Below, piece by piece: positions 16,952 to 26,727 of a DNA stretch of 64,000 nucleotides (positions within the stretch are counted from its first letter, which is position 1; the number at the start of each line of letters is the position of its first letter). Both the position numbers and the translations under genes were made by a program. Source of the DNA: Streptomyces ficellus (GTDB lineage: Bacteria > Actinomycetota > Actinomycetes > Streptomycetales > Streptomycetaceae); contig NZ_CP034279.1 in assembly GCF_009739905.1 (NCBI RefSeq), forward strand, positions 2,480,001 through 2,544,000, given 5' to 3'. The notes under the pieces are model-generated. The model ran no database searches, had not been told where the DNA came from, and was given only the letters and a program-made list of their open reading frames with translations.

Positions 16952-18403
16952 TCAGCCGCGCAGGGCCTGGACCGCGGCCTCCAGCCGCTTGCCGTAGTCC
17001 TCGTCCGCCTGGCGGAAGTTGTCGATCGCGCGCTGGGCGATGTCGTCGCGGGAGACCTTGGCGATGAAGCCCGACAGGTTGGCGATCAGGCGTTCCTTCT
17101 CCTCCTCCGTCATCAGGCGGTAGAGGTTGCCCGCCTGGACGAAGTCGTTGTCCTCGGCGTGGATGGGCGCCTCCTGGTCGCCGGTCACACCGGTGACGGG
17201 AACCGGCTGCCACAGCGGGCGACCGGTCTGGTTCGGCCCGCCGAAGCTGTTGGGCTCGTAGTTCTTGGCGTCCGCGTGGCGGCCGTCGTACAGGAAGCCG
17301 TCCCGGCTGTTCGTCCGCGCCTCGGTGGCGTGCGGGCGGTTCACCGGCAGGTGGTCGGCGTTGATGCCGACGCGGTAGCGGTGGGCGTCGCCGTACGCGA
17401 AGAGCCGGCCCTGGAGCATCTTGTCGGGCGAGGGGCCGATGCCGGGCACGAAGTGCGCCGGGGAGAAGATCGACTGCTCGACTTCGGCGAAGACGTTCCG
17501 CGGGTTGCGGTTCAGCTCCAGCTTGCCGATCTCGACGACCGGGTAGTCGGCGTGCGGCCACACCTTGGTGAGGTCGAACGGGTTGAAGCGGTACGTCGCG
17601 GCGTCGGCGGCGGGCATGATCTGCACGCCGACGGTCCAGGACGGGTACTCGCCGCGCTCGATGGCCTCGCGCAGGTCCCGCTGGTGGGAGTCGGGGTCCT
17701 CACCCGCGAGCCTGTTGGCCTCGTCCTGGGTGAGGCACTTGATGCCCTGGTCGGTCTTGAAGTGGTACTTGACCCAGAAGACCTCGCCGGCCTCGTTGTT
17801 CCACTGGAAGGTGTGGGAACCGAAGCCGTCCATGTGGCGATAGCTCGCCGGGATGCCGCGGTCGCCGAACAGCCAGGTCACCTGGTGCGTCGACTCGGGC
17901 GACAGGCTCCAGAAGTCCCAGACGTTGTCCGCCTCCGTGGAGCCGGTGTACGGGTCGCGCTTCTGGGTGTGGATGAAGTCGGGGAACTTGATGGCGTCCT
18001 TGATGAAGAACACCGGGGTGTTGTTGCCGACGAGGTCGTAGTTGCCCTCTTCGGTGTAGAACTTCAGCGCGAAGCCCCGCGGGTCGCGCACGGCGTCGGC
18101 GGCACCCAGGTTGCCCGCCACGGTCGAGAAGCGCAGAAACGTTTCCGTCTGCTTGCCGACCTCGGAGAGGAACGCCGCCCGGGTGTACGGGGTGACGTCG
18201 GCGGTCACCGTGAAGGTGCCGTACGCGCCGGCACCGCGCGCGTGGACCACGCGCTCCGGGATGCGCTCGCGGTTGAAGTGGGCGAGCTTCTCCAGCAGCA
18301 GCTGGTCCTGGACCAGAACCGGACCACCGACGCCCGCGGTCTCGCTGTTCTGGTTGTCGGCGACCGGCGCGCCGGCCTCCGTGGTGAGCGGTCCCTGCGT
18401 CAC
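16952..18403 (-). CDS. katA: Catalase, monofunctional haem type (clade 3)
   Basis: Disproportionates hydrogen peroxide in the cytosol. 483 residues, the normal small-subunit size. Catalytic His54 lies in [13 protein letters not shown], Asn127 in [10 protein letters not shown], and the proximal haem Tyr (about 337) in [12 protein letters not shown]. The GTG start follows AGGAGG by six bases. Transcribed divergently from a Fur-family gene; the katA promoter carries an inverted repeat in its spacer, so repression by that regulator and induction by peroxide are expected, as for S. coelicolor CatR/CatA. The leader contains several repeats of GTCCTG (18421-18450) of unknown meaning. Confidence 0.96.
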   Translation of the reverse strand: MTQGPLTTEAGAPVADNQNSETAGVGGPVLVQDQLLLEKLAHFNRERIPERVVHARGAGAYGTFTVTADVTPYTRAAFLSEVGKQTETFLRFSTVAGNLGAADAVRDPRGFALKFYTEEGNYDLVGNNTPVFFIKDAIKFPDFIHTQKRDPYTGSTEADNVWDFWSLSPESTHQVTWLFGDRGIPASYRHMDGFGSHTFQWNNEAGEVFWVKYHFKTDQGIKCLTQDEANRLAGEDPDSHQRDLREAIERGEYPSWTVGVQIMPAADAATYRFNPFDLTKVWPHADYPVVEIGKLELNRNPRNVFAEVEQSIFSPAHFVPGIGPSPDKMLQGRLFAYGDAHRYRVGINADHLPVNRPHATEARTNSRDGFLYDGRHADAKNYEPNSFGGPNQTGRPLWQPVPVTGVTGDQEAPIHAEDNDFVQAGNLYRLMTEEEKERLIANLSGFIAKVSRDDIAQRAIDNFRQADEDYGKRLEAAVQALRG

Positions 18404-18468
18404 GTGCGCCTCCTGCGTGTGTCCTGCACTGTCCTGCGAGTCCTGTCCTGTGGCCAGAGCCGTTCCCG

Positions 18469-18496
18469 ATCCTACAATGGACTTTGTCTAAGTCAA
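18469..18496 (-). promoter_or_regulatory. katA promoter with overlapping Fur/PerR-type operator
   Basis: Minus strand: TTGACT (-35, 18496-18491), 16 bases, TAGGAT (-10, 18474-18469), a good HrdB-type promoter. The inverted repeat GACTT-5-AAGTC (18480-18494) fills the spacer and part of the -35, so a bound repressor would block polymerase. A second perfect palindrome, CCGAAC-CT-GTTCGG (18511-18524), lies nearer the fur-type gene and could be its own operator. Confidence 0.7.
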
Positions 18497-18556
18497 GCTC
18501 ACATCCAAAGCCGAACCTGTTCGGACTTGTGCCTCGGCCCTGTTACGCTGGCTGGC

Positions 18557-18973
18557 ATGAGTGACCTGTTGGAACGACTGCGCGGACGCGGCTGGCGCAT
18601 GACCGCACAGCGGCGGGTCGTGGCCGAGGTCCTCGACGGGGACCACGTCCACCTGACCGCCGACGAGGTGCACGCCCGCGCGGTGGAGCGACTCCCCGAG
18701 ATCTCGCGGGCGACGGTGTACAACACGCTGGGTGAGCTGGTGACGCTGGGCGAGGTCCTGGAGGTCTCCACGGACCGCCGCGCCAAGCGGTACGACCCGA
18801 ACGCCCACCGCCCGCACCACCACCTGGTGTGCGCGCGGTGCGGCGCCATCCGGGACGTCCACCCCACGGGCAACCCCCTGGCGGACCTCCCCGACACCGA
18901 GCGCTTCGGCTTCTCGATCTCGGACGTCGAGGTCACCTACCGGGGCGTCTGCCCGAACTGCGCCTCCGCCTGA
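18557..18973 (+). CDS. catR: Fur-family peroxide-responsive repressor (CatR/PerR-like)
   Basis: 138 residues. Winged-helix DNA-binding half (MTAQRRVVAEVLDG, SRATVYNTLGELVTLGEV), then the dimerisation/metal half with the regulatory His-rich HRPHHHLVC and two CxxC pairs (CARC; CPNC) forming the structural zinc site typical of PerR/CatR. Divergent position next to katA indicates that it represses catalase and is inactivated by peroxide through metal-catalysed oxidation. The name follows S. coelicolor CatR by context and motif; FurA would also be a reasonable label. Start ATG 18557 has no strong SD. Confidence 0.9.
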   Translation: MSDLLERLRGRGWRMTAQRRVVAEVLDGDHVHLTADEVHARAVERLPEISRATVYNTLGELVTLGEVLEVSTDRRAKRYDPNAHRPHHHLVCARCGAIRDVHPTGNPLADLPDTERFGFSISDVEVTYRGVCPNCASA

Positions 18974-18998
18974 GCTTTCCTTCCGTACGACGTGACGG

Positions 18999-19038
18999 AG
19001 CCCCCGGGACGCACGCCACGGCGAGCGTCCCGGGGGCT
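18999..19038 (+). terminator. Terminator of the Fur-family gene
   Basis: A 14-bp perfect stem (agcccccgggacgc paired with gcgtcccgggggct) with a 12-base loop followed by TTTTCC, 26 bases after the stop codon. Confidence 0.85.
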
Positions 19039-19082
19039 TTTCCGTGGGCCTGTGCGTCCCTCTTAGGTGACTGACCGGAACG

Positions 19083-19118
19083 CCGAAGGCCCGGATCCTC
19101 AAGGATCCGGGCCTTCGG
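19083..19118 (-). terminator. Terminator of the first initiator tRNA gene
   Basis: A 16-bp perfect stem (ccgaaggcccggatcc) with a 4-base loop, six bases downstream of the tRNA 3' end on the minus strand. The same core, cccggatcc, recurs in the terminator of the second copy. Confidence 0.85.
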
Positions 19119-19124
19119 TTTCAG

Positions 19125-19198
19125 TAGCGGGGACAGGATTTGAACCTGCGACCTCTGGGTTATGAGCCCAGCGAGCTACCGAGCTGCTCCACCCCGCG
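19125..19198 (-). tRNA. Initiator tRNA-Met (CAT), copy 1
   Basis: 74 nucleotides on the minus strand, beginning CGCGGGG and ending CCCCGCTA. Position 1 is C opposite A72, and the anticodon stem carries three consecutive G-C pairs (GGGctCATaaCCC), the hallmarks of initiator tRNA. Anticodon CAU; T loop GGTTCAAATCC. The terminal CCA is not encoded (CTA is followed by CTG), so it is added post-transcriptionally. Identical over its whole length to the copy at 21367-21440. Confidence 0.96.
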
Positions 19199-19274
19199 TC
19201 GGTGAACACAACCTTACGGGACGGCGTGGACCTGCGCAAATCGATAAGCGGGCCCTCGGTTCCGGCACCCGGGG

Positions 19275-21161
19275 TCAGGCCGTCAGCTCCTGGTGCAGCG
19301 CCTCGCTGAGCCGGGCGGCCCGTTCGGCGACCTCCGCGGGGCCCAGCTCGACGGCGCGGGCGCACCAGCGGCGGCCCTCGGTCAGCTCGCCCCGGCGCGC
19401 GGCGAGCAGCGCCAGGCGCAGGGCGGCCCGGCCGTGCCCCGCGCGGGCGGCGCGGGTCCACCACAGGGACGCCTCGCGCTCGTTGCCGTCACGGGCGAGC
19501 AGCAGGCCCAGGTTGAAGGCGCCGTTGCGGCTGCCCGCGTCGGCGGCCTCCCGGTACCAGCGGGCCGCCTCCGCGGTGTCCCCGCGTGCGGCGGCCAGCA
19601 TGCCGACGCGCACCTGCGCACGGCGGTGCCCCTGCTCGGCCGCCCGCTCGTACCACTCCTCGCACTCGCTCTTGGGCGCCTGCGGCTCGCCGAGCGCGGG
19701 CGGGCCGGCGGGGGCCTGCCGGGCGTCGAGCACGGTGGCGAGACGGAACGCGGCCTCGGCGCTGCCGCCGCCCGCCGCGCACCGCAGGTGGCGCTCGGCC
19801 TCCTGCTCGTCGCCGTCGCGGAGGCGGGCGATGCCGACCTGGAGCGCGGCCTCGGTGTGACCGGCCGCGGCGGCCCGCTCGTACCACCGCAGCGCCGACA
19901 CGTCGTCGTCGCGACCCGCGTAGAGGATGCCCAGGTTGAACGCGGCGTCGACGCTGCCCGCCTCGGCGGCCTTGGAGAACCACGGCTCGGCGCCGTTCGG
20001 GTCGCCGCCCTGGAGGAGCAGGATGGCCAGCGCGTTGGCGGCTTCGCGGTGCCCCGCGTAGGCGGCGCGGCGGTACCACTGCTCGGCCTGGGCGACGCGG
20101 TTCTGCGCGGCGAAGAGCAGCCCGAGGTTGTACGCGCCGTTGACGTCACCCGCGTCGGTGGCCGCGCGGTACCAGCGCTCGGCCGTCTGGTGCTCGCCGC
20201 GGGCCGCGTGCAGGGCACCCAGCGCGTTGGCGGCGTTGCCGTCGCCGTCCTGGGCGGCACGCAGCCACCAGACGGCGGCGCTCTCCTCGTCGCCCGCGTC
20301 GCGGAGCAGGAAGCCGAGCGCGCAGGCGGCGCGGGACTCGCCGTCCTTCGCGGACGTCAGGTACCAGCGGCCGGCCTCCTTGAGCTCGCCGCGCCGTTCG
20401 AGGATGGCCCCGAGGTGCAGGGCGGCGCGGCGGTGGCCCCGGGCGGCCGCCTGCCGGTACCACTGCTCGGCGGTCTCCCCGCCCGTCACGGGAGCCGTGG
20501 CGGGCGCGGTCGCGGCAGTGACGGCGGCAGCGGTGTCGTCGGTGGCCTGCGCCTGTGCCGTGCGCTCCAGGGAGCGGGCGAGACGGTACGCGGCCTCGCG
20601 GTGCCCCTGCTCGGCGGCGGCGCGCAGCCACCGCTCGGCGCCGACGTCGCTGCGGTGCTCCAGCAGGTCGGCCAGGGCGTACGCGCCGAGGGCGTGGCCC
20701 TGCTCGGCGGACTGGCGCAGCCAGTACTCGGCGGCCGGCTCGTCGCCCCGCTCGCGGTAGTGGCGGCCCAGGGCGTGGGCGGCGGCGGCGGAGCCGGCCA
20801 CGGCGGCGATGCGCCACCAGCCGGCGGCCTCGTCGGCGTAACCGCGCTGGTGGAGGAGGACACCCAGGTTGTTGGCGGCGGCCCGGTCGCCGTCGGCGGT
20901 GGCGGCGCGCAGGTGCGGCTCGGCGGCGTCGAGGTCACCGCGCCGCAGCAGCAGGGCTCCGAGGACGCTCATGGCGGCGGTGTCGCCGTTCTCGGCGGCG
21001 CGGCGGTGGCGCTCCTCGATCTCGACGGGGTCGCCGGTCTCCGCGCTGTCCATGGCGGTGGTCTCCATGGCAGCGCTCATCACATCTGCGGCGCTATCGG
21101 TGTGCCGCTGCACAAACCGCCCTGTCTCCAACAGAGTTGCCCTGTCCCCCATAATTCCCAT
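19275..21161 (-). CDS. Large Sel1/tetratricopeptide-repeat protein
   Basis: 628 residues made almost entirely of about 14 Sel1-like repeats of 36-38 residues with the core A-x-LG-x-L-x-x-x-x-G-x-x-x-x-A-x-x-W-x-R-x-A-A-x-x-G. No signal peptide or membrane span, so a cytosolic scaffold is likely. A low-complexity Ala/Thr stretch (TAAAVTAATAPATAP) separates the fifth and sixth repeats. The ATG at 21161 is preceded by AGGTGG at seven bases. Binding partners are unknown; the gene is framed on both sides by identical initiator tRNA genes transcribed in the same direction. Confidence 0.9.
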   Translation of the reverse strand: MGIMGDRATLLETGRFVQRHTDSAADVMSAAMETTAMDSAETGDPVEIEERHRRAAENGDTAAMSVLGALLLRRGDLDAAEPHLRAATADGDRAAANNLGVLLHQRGYADEAAGWWRIAAVAGSAAAAHALGRHYRERGDEPAAEYWLRQSAEQGHALGAYALADLLEHRSDVGAERWLRAAAEQGHREAAYRLARSLERTAQAQATDDTAAAVTAATAPATAPVTGGETAEQWYRQAAARGHRRAALHLGAILERRGELKEAGRWYLTSAKDGESRAACALGFLLRDAGDEESAAVWWLRAAQDGDGNAANALGALHAARGEHQTAERWYRAATDAGDVNGAYNLGLLFAAQNRVAQAEQWYRRAAYAGHREAANALAILLLQGGDPNGAEPWFSKAAEAGSVDAAFNLGILYAGRDDDVSALRWYERAAAAGHTEAALQVGIARLRDGDEQEAERHLRCAAGGGSAEAAFRLATVLDARQAPAGPPALGEPQAPKSECEEWYERAAEQGHRRAQVRVGMLAAARGDTAEAARWYREAADAGSRNGAFNLGLLLARDGNEREASLWWTRAARAGHGRAALRLALLAARRGELTEGRRWCARAVELGPAEVAERAARLSEALHQELTA

Positions 21162-21324
21162 CGTCGCACCACCTGCTACCCACGTACACCTGGTATACCG
21201 CAGCCAGTGAGGTCACTTCAGCGTTTTGTCGACATGCCCACAGGGAGACAAGTCAAACACGTCTCAGCTCAACTGCCCCCGTCAGGGCCGTTATTCACAT
21301 GAGCCACGTGCGCCGCGCACACGA

Positions 21325-21359
21325 CAAGGGCCCGGATCCTGGAAGGATCCGGGCCCTTG
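21325..21359 (-). terminator. Terminator of the second initiator tRNA gene
   Basis: A 15-bp perfect stem (caagggcccggatcc) with a 5-base loop, seven bases downstream of the tRNA on the minus strand. It shares its upper stem with the terminator of copy 1, supporting a duplication of tRNA plus terminator. Confidence 0.85.
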
Positions 21360-21366
21360 CTTTCAG

Positions 21367-21440
21367 TAGCGGGGACAGGATTTGAACCTGCGACCTCTGG
21401 GTTATGAGCCCAGCGAGCTACCGAGCTGCTCCACCCCGCG
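21367..21440 (-). tRNA. Initiator tRNA-Met (CAT), copy 2
   Basis: Same 74-base sequence as copy 1, with C1-A72, the three G-C anticodon-stem pairs and CAU anticodon; CCA not encoded. It lies between the UPF0182 gene and the Sel1 gene, all on the minus strand. Confidence 0.96.
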
Positions 21441-21518
21441 TCGTTGTGTCACCACCGTATCACGAGGTGGAGGGCCTCCCGCCCGCCCGCGAGGACGGGC
21501 AGGAGGCACCACCGGGGA

Positions 21519-24449
21519 TCAGCCCGAAGCGGGCGTGTCCGCACCGGCCGCCGGCTTGTCGGCGTTCTTGCCGGCGTCCGACTTGCGCTGGGCGTCCGCC
21601 TCGGCGACCCGCCGCAGGGCCGCCGCCAGCTCGTCCTGCGCCTTGCCGTAGGCCGTCCAGTCGCCCTTCTTCATCGCGGCCTCGCTGTCCGCGAACGCCT
21701 TCTGCGCGTCCGCGATCGCCTGCTGCAGCGCGGCCTCACCGGTGACCGGCGGCTTGGTCGGGTCACTCGGCGGCGGGGTGGTGGGCGTCTCGCCGTCGAC
21801 CCCGAAGACCGCGTTCAGCGCCTTGGCGAGGTTGTCCTCGAACACCGTGGTGTCCTTGGTCGTGTCACCTTCCGGCTGGTCCGCGTCGACGTACGACACC
21901 GCCACCTTCCGCAGCAGCGGATAGAGCGCGTTGCGGCCCTGCGCGTAGATCGGCTCCACGTACAGGAAACCGCCGTCCAGGGGCACCGTCAGCAGGTTGC
22001 CGTACTGGATGTCGGAGTCGGCGCCCTTGAGGTCGCGGACGAACTGGGCCACGGAGGGCAGGCTGTTGAGCTTGTTCTGGACCTGCGCCGGACCCGGCAC
22101 GTCCGAGGTGACCCGCAACAGTCTGATCTTGCCGTAGTCCTTGCTGTTGGCGTCCGCGTCGACCGCCATGAAGGCGCCCAGGTTGGGCCGCCCGTTCGGG
22201 GTGAACGTCGTCGTCAGCGAGAACTGCTGCTGCGTCTCCCCGGGCATCTTCAGGCTCAGGTAGTACGGCGGGACCGCGTTGCCGTCCTTGTTCGTCGGGT
22301 CGTCCGGCACCTGCCAGGCGTCACTGCCGCTGTAGAACTGGGCGGCGTTCTGGACGTGGTACCGGGTCAGCAGCTCACGCTGGACCTTGAACATGTCCTG
22401 CGGGTAGCGCAGGTGCTCGCGCAGGTCGGCCTTGATGGCGCTCTTCGGCTCGACCGTGCCCGGGAAGGCCTTCATCCAGGTCTTGAGGACCGGGTCCTCG
22501 GTGTCCCACTGGTACAGCTTCACCGTGCCGTCGTACGCGTCGACGGTGGCCTTCACCGAGTTGCGGATGTAGTTGACCTGGTTCTGCTGGGCGACCACCG
22601 CGCGGGTCTGGTTGTTGGCCGTGAGGGAGTCCGTGGTGGTGTCCCCCAGCGTCGTACGGGACGCGTACGGGTAGCCGTTGGTCGTCGTGTAGGCGTCGAC
22701 GATCCACTGGATCCGCCCGTCGATGACGGCCGGGTAGGCGTCGCCGTCGATCGTCAGCCAGGGCGCGACCGCCTCGACGCGCTGCTTGGGCGTGCGGTTG
22801 TACAGGATCCGCGAACCGTCGCCGATGGCGCCCGAGTACAGGATCTGGGGCTCGCTGAACGCCACGGCGTAGGCGGCCCGGTTGAAGGTGTTGGAGAGGT
22901 TGACCCCGCTCTTGCCCTTGTAGCTGGTGGTCTTCTCGCCGTTCTCCTCGTAGTCGAGCTCCTTCTGCGGCCCGCCGACGATCGAGTACTGCTCGGTCTT
23001 CTCGCCGTAGTAGATCCGCTGCTCGTACTTCGGGGTCTGGCCCGTGGTCGGCAGCCCGGACTCGGTGAAGATCGGGGAGCCGTTGGCGTCCGTCGCCGTA
23101 CCCGTGGCCATGATCGCGCCGTAGCCGTGGGTGTAGGTGAAGTGGTCGTTGATCCAGTTCCGCTTCGGGATGCCCTTGATGTTGAGCTCACGAAGGCCGA
23201 TGACCGTGTCCTTGCCCTGGTACCGGTCGACGTCGAGCGTGGTCGGGAACTGGTAGTACTTCCGCCGCTGCTCGAGCTGCTGGAAGGTCGGCGACACGAT
23301 GTTGGGATCGACCAGCCGGTAGCTGGCGGCCGCGTCGGAGTCCGCCCGCAGCTTGTCCTTCGCCTTGACCGTGGACTTGCCGGAGTAGTTCTCCGCCTTC
23401 GTCCGGTCGATGTCGTAGGCCTTGCGCGTCGCGTCGATGTTCTTCTCGATGTACGGCGCTTCCTTGGCCTGCTCGTTCGGCTGGACCTGGAACTTCTGCA
23501 CGATCGCCGGGTAGAGCCCGCCGATCAGGATCGCCGACAGGACCATGAGACCGAAGCCGATCACCGGGAGCTGCCAGGTGCGGCGCCACAGGGTGGCGAA
23601 GAACAGCACGGCGCAGATCGCGGCGATGCAGAACAGGATGGTCTTCGCCGGCAGGTAGGCGTTGGCGTCGACGTACCGCAGGCCCGTCCAGTTGCCCGTC
23701 GCCTTGAAGTCGCTGGACTTCACGGCCAGGCCGTACCGGTCGAGCCAGTACGCGACGGCCTTCAGCGTCACGAAGACGCCCAGCAGGACGGAGAGGTGCC
23801 CGGTCGCCGCGGCGGTCGCGCGGGCGCCGGGGCTGGTGATGCGCAGCCCGCCGTACAGGTAGTGCGTCAGGGCCGCGGCGATCAGCGACAGCACGGCCGC
23901 GGCGAAGCCGAAGCCCAGCAGGAACCGGTACCAGGGCAGGTCGAACGCGAAGAACGACACGTCCAGGCCGAACTGCGGGTCCTTCTGTCCGAAGGGCACG
24001 CCGTTGACCCACATCAGCCAGGTGCGCCACTGCCCGGAGGCGGAGGCGCCCGCGATCAGCCCGACCAGGGCCGTGATCGCCAGGAGCACCCACTTCTTGT
24101 ACGGGGCCAGTCCCATCCGGTACCGGTCCAGGCTCTGCTGCTCCAGCGACATGGCGCTCAGCGGCGGGCGCAGCCGGTGCGCGAGCCAGATGTTCAGTCC
24201 GACCGCCAGCGCCATGAGCAGACCGAAGACGGCGAACAGGCCGATCTTGGTCCACAGGGTGGTGGTGAAGACGGACGAGTAGTTGACGGACCTGTACCAC
24301 AGCCAGTCCGTCCAGAACCCGGCGAACATGACGAAGAGCATGGCCAGCACGGCCAGCACGCCCAGTGTCATGAGCAGGGTGCGGGCCCGCCGGGACGGCC
24401 GGCCGACTCTGATCCGTGGCCCGGTCGGGCCTCCGCCGCGGTCCGGCAT
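21519..24449 (-). CDS. UPF0182 family large membrane protein
   Basis: 976 residues. Seven to eight membrane helices occupy residues about 20-330 (first one [20 protein letters not shown]); a large extracytoplasmic domain follows (about 340-900) with conserved segments such as [15 protein letters not shown], and a Pro/Thr linker (about 890-910) leads to a C-terminal coiled helix rich in Ala, Lys and Glu. The family is universal in actinomycetes (for example Rv3193c) but its function is unknown. ATG 24449 (MPDRGGG) matches the usual start of streptomycete members; a GTG at 24521 is in frame. Divergent from the PPA1309-family gene. Confidence 0.93.
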   Translation of the reverse strand: MPDRGGGPTGPRIRVGRPSRRARTLLMTLGVLAVLAMLFVMFAGFWTDWLWYRSVNYSSVFTTTLWTKIGLFAVFGLLMALAVGLNIWLAHRLRPPLSAMSLEQQSLDRYRMGLAPYKKWVLLAITALVGLIAGASASGQWRTWLMWVNGVPFGQKDPQFGLDVSFFAFDLPWYRFLLGFGFAAAVLSLIAAALTHYLYGGLRITSPGARATAAATGHLSVLLGVFVTLKAVAYWLDRYGLAVKSSDFKATGNWTGLRYVDANAYLPAKTILFCIAAICAVLFFATLWRRTWQLPVIGFGLMVLSAILIGGLYPAIVQKFQVQPNEQAKEAPYIEKNIDATRKAYDIDRTKAENYSGKSTVKAKDKLRADSDAAASYRLVDPNIVSPTFQQLEQRRKYYQFPTTLDVDRYQGKDTVIGLRELNIKGIPKRNWINDHFTYTHGYGAIMATGTATDANGSPIFTESGLPTTGQTPKYEQRIYYGEKTEQYSIVGGPQKELDYEENGEKTTSYKGKSGVNLSNTFNRAAYAVAFSEPQILYSGAIGDGSRILYNRTPKQRVEAVAPWLTIDGDAYPAVIDGRIQWIVDAYTTTNGYPYASRTTLGDTTTDSLTANNQTRAVVAQQNQVNYIRNSVKATVDAYDGTVKLYQWDTEDPVLKTWMKAFPGTVEPKSAIKADLREHLRYPQDMFKVQRELLTRYHVQNAAQFYSGSDAWQVPDDPTNKDGNAVPPYYLSLKMPGETQQQFSLTTTFTPNGRPNLGAFMAVDADANSKDYGKIRLLRVTSDVPGPAQVQNKLNSLPSVAQFVRDLKGADSDIQYGNLLTVPLDGGFLYVEPIYAQGRNALYPLLRKVAVSYVDADQPEGDTTKDTTVFEDNLAKALNAVFGVDGETPTTPPPSDPTKPPVTGEAALQQAIADAQKAFADSEAAMKKGDWTAYGKAQDELAAALRRVAEADAQRKSDAGKNADKPAAGADTPASG

Positions 24450-24587
24450 CTGGAAAGCCAACGTGCGCCCCTCGAGTTCGCGGTCGTGTGGTGAAGCAGG
24501 CCCAGCGATGGTAGAGCCCACTCATGCAACTTACTGAGGCTTTACCTAGTTCCCGCCTCCGGGTCGAAAGGAGGCAGGATATTGACC

Positions 24588-25142
24588 ATGTCCAACGTTT
24601 CTCCCTCAGGCCCCCCGATGGCCGCCGGCCCGCTGACCCGCGCGGTGCTCGAGATCGATGAGTACGCGTCCGGCCTCGGCTGGGACCAGCCGGCCCGGCT
24701 CTTCGCCCTCGTCGACACCGCGCGGCTGCGCTCCCAGGAGCCGGACCTGGCCGCCCAGCTCGGCCTCGACGGCGACGAGGCCGCCGCCCCGCTGACCCCG
24801 ATCGAGCAGGACGAGATCCCCGCCGGCCAGCCCCTCGACGAGTTCCTCGGCACCATCGCCTGGCCCGACGCCGTGACCGGCTGCGCGATGACGGTGGAGC
24901 GGCTGATGCTCCCGCCGTCCGCCGAGGCCTCCGTCCCGGACGGTCTCGACGAGGCGGCCCTGGCGAAGTGGGTCGCCGCCCACCCGGACCGCCAGGAGGT
25001 CCGCATGACGGTCGCGGTCCTGCGCGACGGCGCCCGCGAGTCGGCGCTCAGGCTGCGCGAGAAGGACTCCCCCACGGAAGTCCTCACCGGCGCCGACCTC
25101 GTCCCCGGCCTCTCCGAAGCCCTCGCCGCGACCTTCGCCTGA
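24588..25142 (+). CDS. PPA1309 family protein
   Basis: 184-residue cytosolic protein conserved in actinomycetes, function unknown. Seen: ASGLGWDQPARLFALVDT near the N-terminus, GTIAWPDAV, CAMTVERLMLPP, and VRMTVAVLRDGARESALRLR. The start is ambiguous. The perfect SD AAAGGAGG ends seven bases before a TTG at 24582 and 13 bases before the ATG at 24588; TTG ACC ATG are consecutive in-frame codons. The ATG is listed, but the spacing favours the TTG. Its homologue is commonly next to UPF0182 and the Lon-like protease in actinomycetes, as here. Confidence 0.9.
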   Translation: MSNVSPSGPPMAAGPLTRAVLEIDEYASGLGWDQPARLFALVDTARLRSQEPDLAAQLGLDGDEAAAPLTPIEQDEIPAGQPLDEFLGTIAWPDAVTGCAMTVERLMLPPSAEASVPDGLDEAALAKWVAAHPDRQEVRMTVAVLRDGARESALRLREKDSPTEVLTGADLVPGLSEALAATFA

Positions 25143-25548
25143 GGGCGGAGGGGCGGGGCCTCCGGTTGCCGCTTCGGCCGGGCGCCCCTCCCGGGCGCCC
25201 CCGGCTGGCCCGCGCTGCCCTGACGGGCGACCCGCCGTGACCGGGGGCGTGGTCGTGGGCCTGACCGGGCCCTGGCCCGGGGCGCGGGCGTGGTCCTGGC
25301 CGGGCGGGGCAGGACCCGACCTGGGCGTAACCGGGCGGCCGCCTGGCACGGGCCTGGCCGGGCGGGGTCGTCCTGACCGGCTGGCTTCGCCGTGGAGCCG
25401 GCCGGCCCGCGCCTGACCGGCCGCGCGCGACCCGACGCTCCGGTGCGCGGCGTCACGGCCGCCCGACGTGGCGGACCGACGCTCCGGCGCCCACGGGCCC
25501 GTCACGGCCCCTGGGGCGGCCCCGGGCCGGTCGCCCGCGGTGCCGGGG
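25143..25548. other. Gene-free, repeat-like GC-rich spacer
   Basis: 406 bases between two convergent genes. It contains imperfect repeats of cctggccgggcggggc (near 25294 and 25346) and a second pair based on ccgacgctccgg followed by cgtcacggcc (near 25432 and 25480). No reading frame with a ribosome site or family resemblance was recognised. It probably includes terminators for both genes within the GC-rich palindromes. Confidence 0.6.
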
Positions 25549-26640
25549 TCAGCCGGCTGTCGAGCAGCTCGGGAGGCCGGTGGTGACGCCCTTGCGGACC
25601 TTCTCCAGGGACGCCACCGCGTCCTTGATCGTGTTCACCTTGATCAGCGTGAGTCCGTCAGGCGTGTCGGCAGCCGCCGAGGCGCAGTTGTCGGCGGGCG
25701 TCAGGAAGTACCTGGCGCCCGCGTTCCGGGCGCCGACCAGCTTCATGTCGATGCCGCCGATCGGGCCGACCTTGCCGGTCTCGTCGATCGTGCCGGTGCC
25801 GGCGACGAACTTACCGCCGGTGAGGTCGCCAGGGGTCAGCTTGTCGACGATGCCCAGCGAGAACATCAGGCCGGCGCTCGGGCCGCCCACGTCGGCGAGC
25901 TTGATGTCGACGGTGAACGGGAAGGTGTGGTCCGTCCCGGCCTGGATGCCGACGATCGCCCGGTCCCCCTCCTCGGACACCTTGGTCGCCAGCGTGACCC
26001 GCTCGGTCGTGGTGGGCTCCCGGCCCGCCTTCTCCGCGGCCGCCGCGTCCTTGGCGGGGACGATGGTGAAGACCACGTCCTCCTTGGGCTTGTGCTTGGT
26101 GACCAGCTTCGCCACGTCCTGCGGTGCCTTGACCGGCGTACCGTCCACGGCCTTGATCACGTCGCCCGCGTGCAGCGTGCCCTCGGCGGGGCTGTCCTTC
26201 TGGACGGAGGAGACGATCACCCGGGAGGCGACCGGGATGCCCAGCTGTCCGAGGGCGGCGACCTTCGCGCTCTCCTGGGACTGGCTGAACTCCTCGGCGT
26301 TCTCCTGGGTCGACTCCTCCTCGGTCTTGCCGTTCGGATAGAGCGTGTCGTGCGGCACCACCACGCTGTCGTGGGCCAGCCACCCGTAGACCGCTTCGAC
26401 CAGGTTCATCCTGTAGTCCGCACCGGTGACCCTGACCGTCGTCATATTGAGATGCCCGGACGTGGGGTAGGTCTTGTGCCCGGAGATCTGGAGCACCGGC
26501 TCGCCGTCGGCATCGCCGAGCGTGTTGACCGTCGGCCCCGGGCTCATCTCCGAATACGGCACCGGAAAGAACACGCCTGCGCAGAGCAGCGCGATGAGGA
26601 CGAGGGTGGAGGCGAGCATCGTCGCGGTGCGGCGTGGCAT
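25549..26640 (-). CDS. Membrane-anchored Lon-like serine protease with PDZ domain (YlbL-like)
   Basis: 363 residues. One N-terminal membrane helix (ATMLASTLVLIALLCAGVFF), a conserved extracytoplasmic start region (SPGPTVNTLG), a PDZ domain (about 125-200; SPAEGTLHAGDVIKAVDG) and a Lon-type proteolytic domain. The catalytic Ser-Lys pair can be placed in GGPSAGLMFSLG (about Ser254) and GGIDMKLVGARNAG (about Lys299). Orthologue of Rv3194c and of B. subtilis YlbL. Likely acts on secreted or membrane proteins. ATG start; ends STAG. Confidence 0.93.
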   Translation of the reverse strand: MPRRTATMLASTLVLIALLCAGVFFPVPYSEMSPGPTVNTLGDADGEPVLQISGHKTYPTSGHLNMTTVRVTGADYRMNLVEAVYGWLAHDSVVVPHDTLYPNGKTEEESTQENAEEFSQSQESAKVAALGQLGIPVASRVIVSSVQKDSPAEGTLHAGDVIKAVDGTPVKAPQDVAKLVTKHKPKEDVVFTIVPAKDAAAAEKAGREPTTTERVTLATKVSEEGDRAIVGIQAGTDHTFPFTVDIKLADVGGPSAGLMFSLGIVDKLTPGDLTGGKFVAGTGTIDETGKVGPIGGIDMKLVGARNAGARYFLTPADNCASAAADTPDGLTLIKVNTIKDAVASLEKVRKGVTTGLPSCSTAG

Positions 26641-26727
26641 GGAACGACAGTACGGGACGCGCCTGTCCGTGCACCCTCGGGGCCGGTCCGTCCGGGGGGA
26701 CTCCGGCGGGGCGTGGCGGGCGGAGGG

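Noticed and set aside
18421..18450. GTCCTG repeats in the katA leader as a binding array
   Set aside because: Spacing is irregular (6-10 bases) and they lie downstream of the promoter; too weak to call a regulatory element.
19275..21161. Regularly spaced similar DNA segments resembling a repeat array or CRISPR
   Set aside because: The periodicity is about 108-114 bases and coincides with Sel1 repeats in the protein; there are no identical short repeats with unique spacers and no cas genes.
19125..21440. tRNA genes as integration sites of a mobile element
   Set aside because: No integrase, partial tRNA 3' repeat or plasmid-type gene is nearby; both copies are complete genes.
25143..25548. 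A gene in the spacer between the PPA1309 and Lon-like protease genes
   Set aside because: Open frames exist on both strands but none has a ribosome site or recognisable sequence; the DNA is built of imperfect GC repeats.
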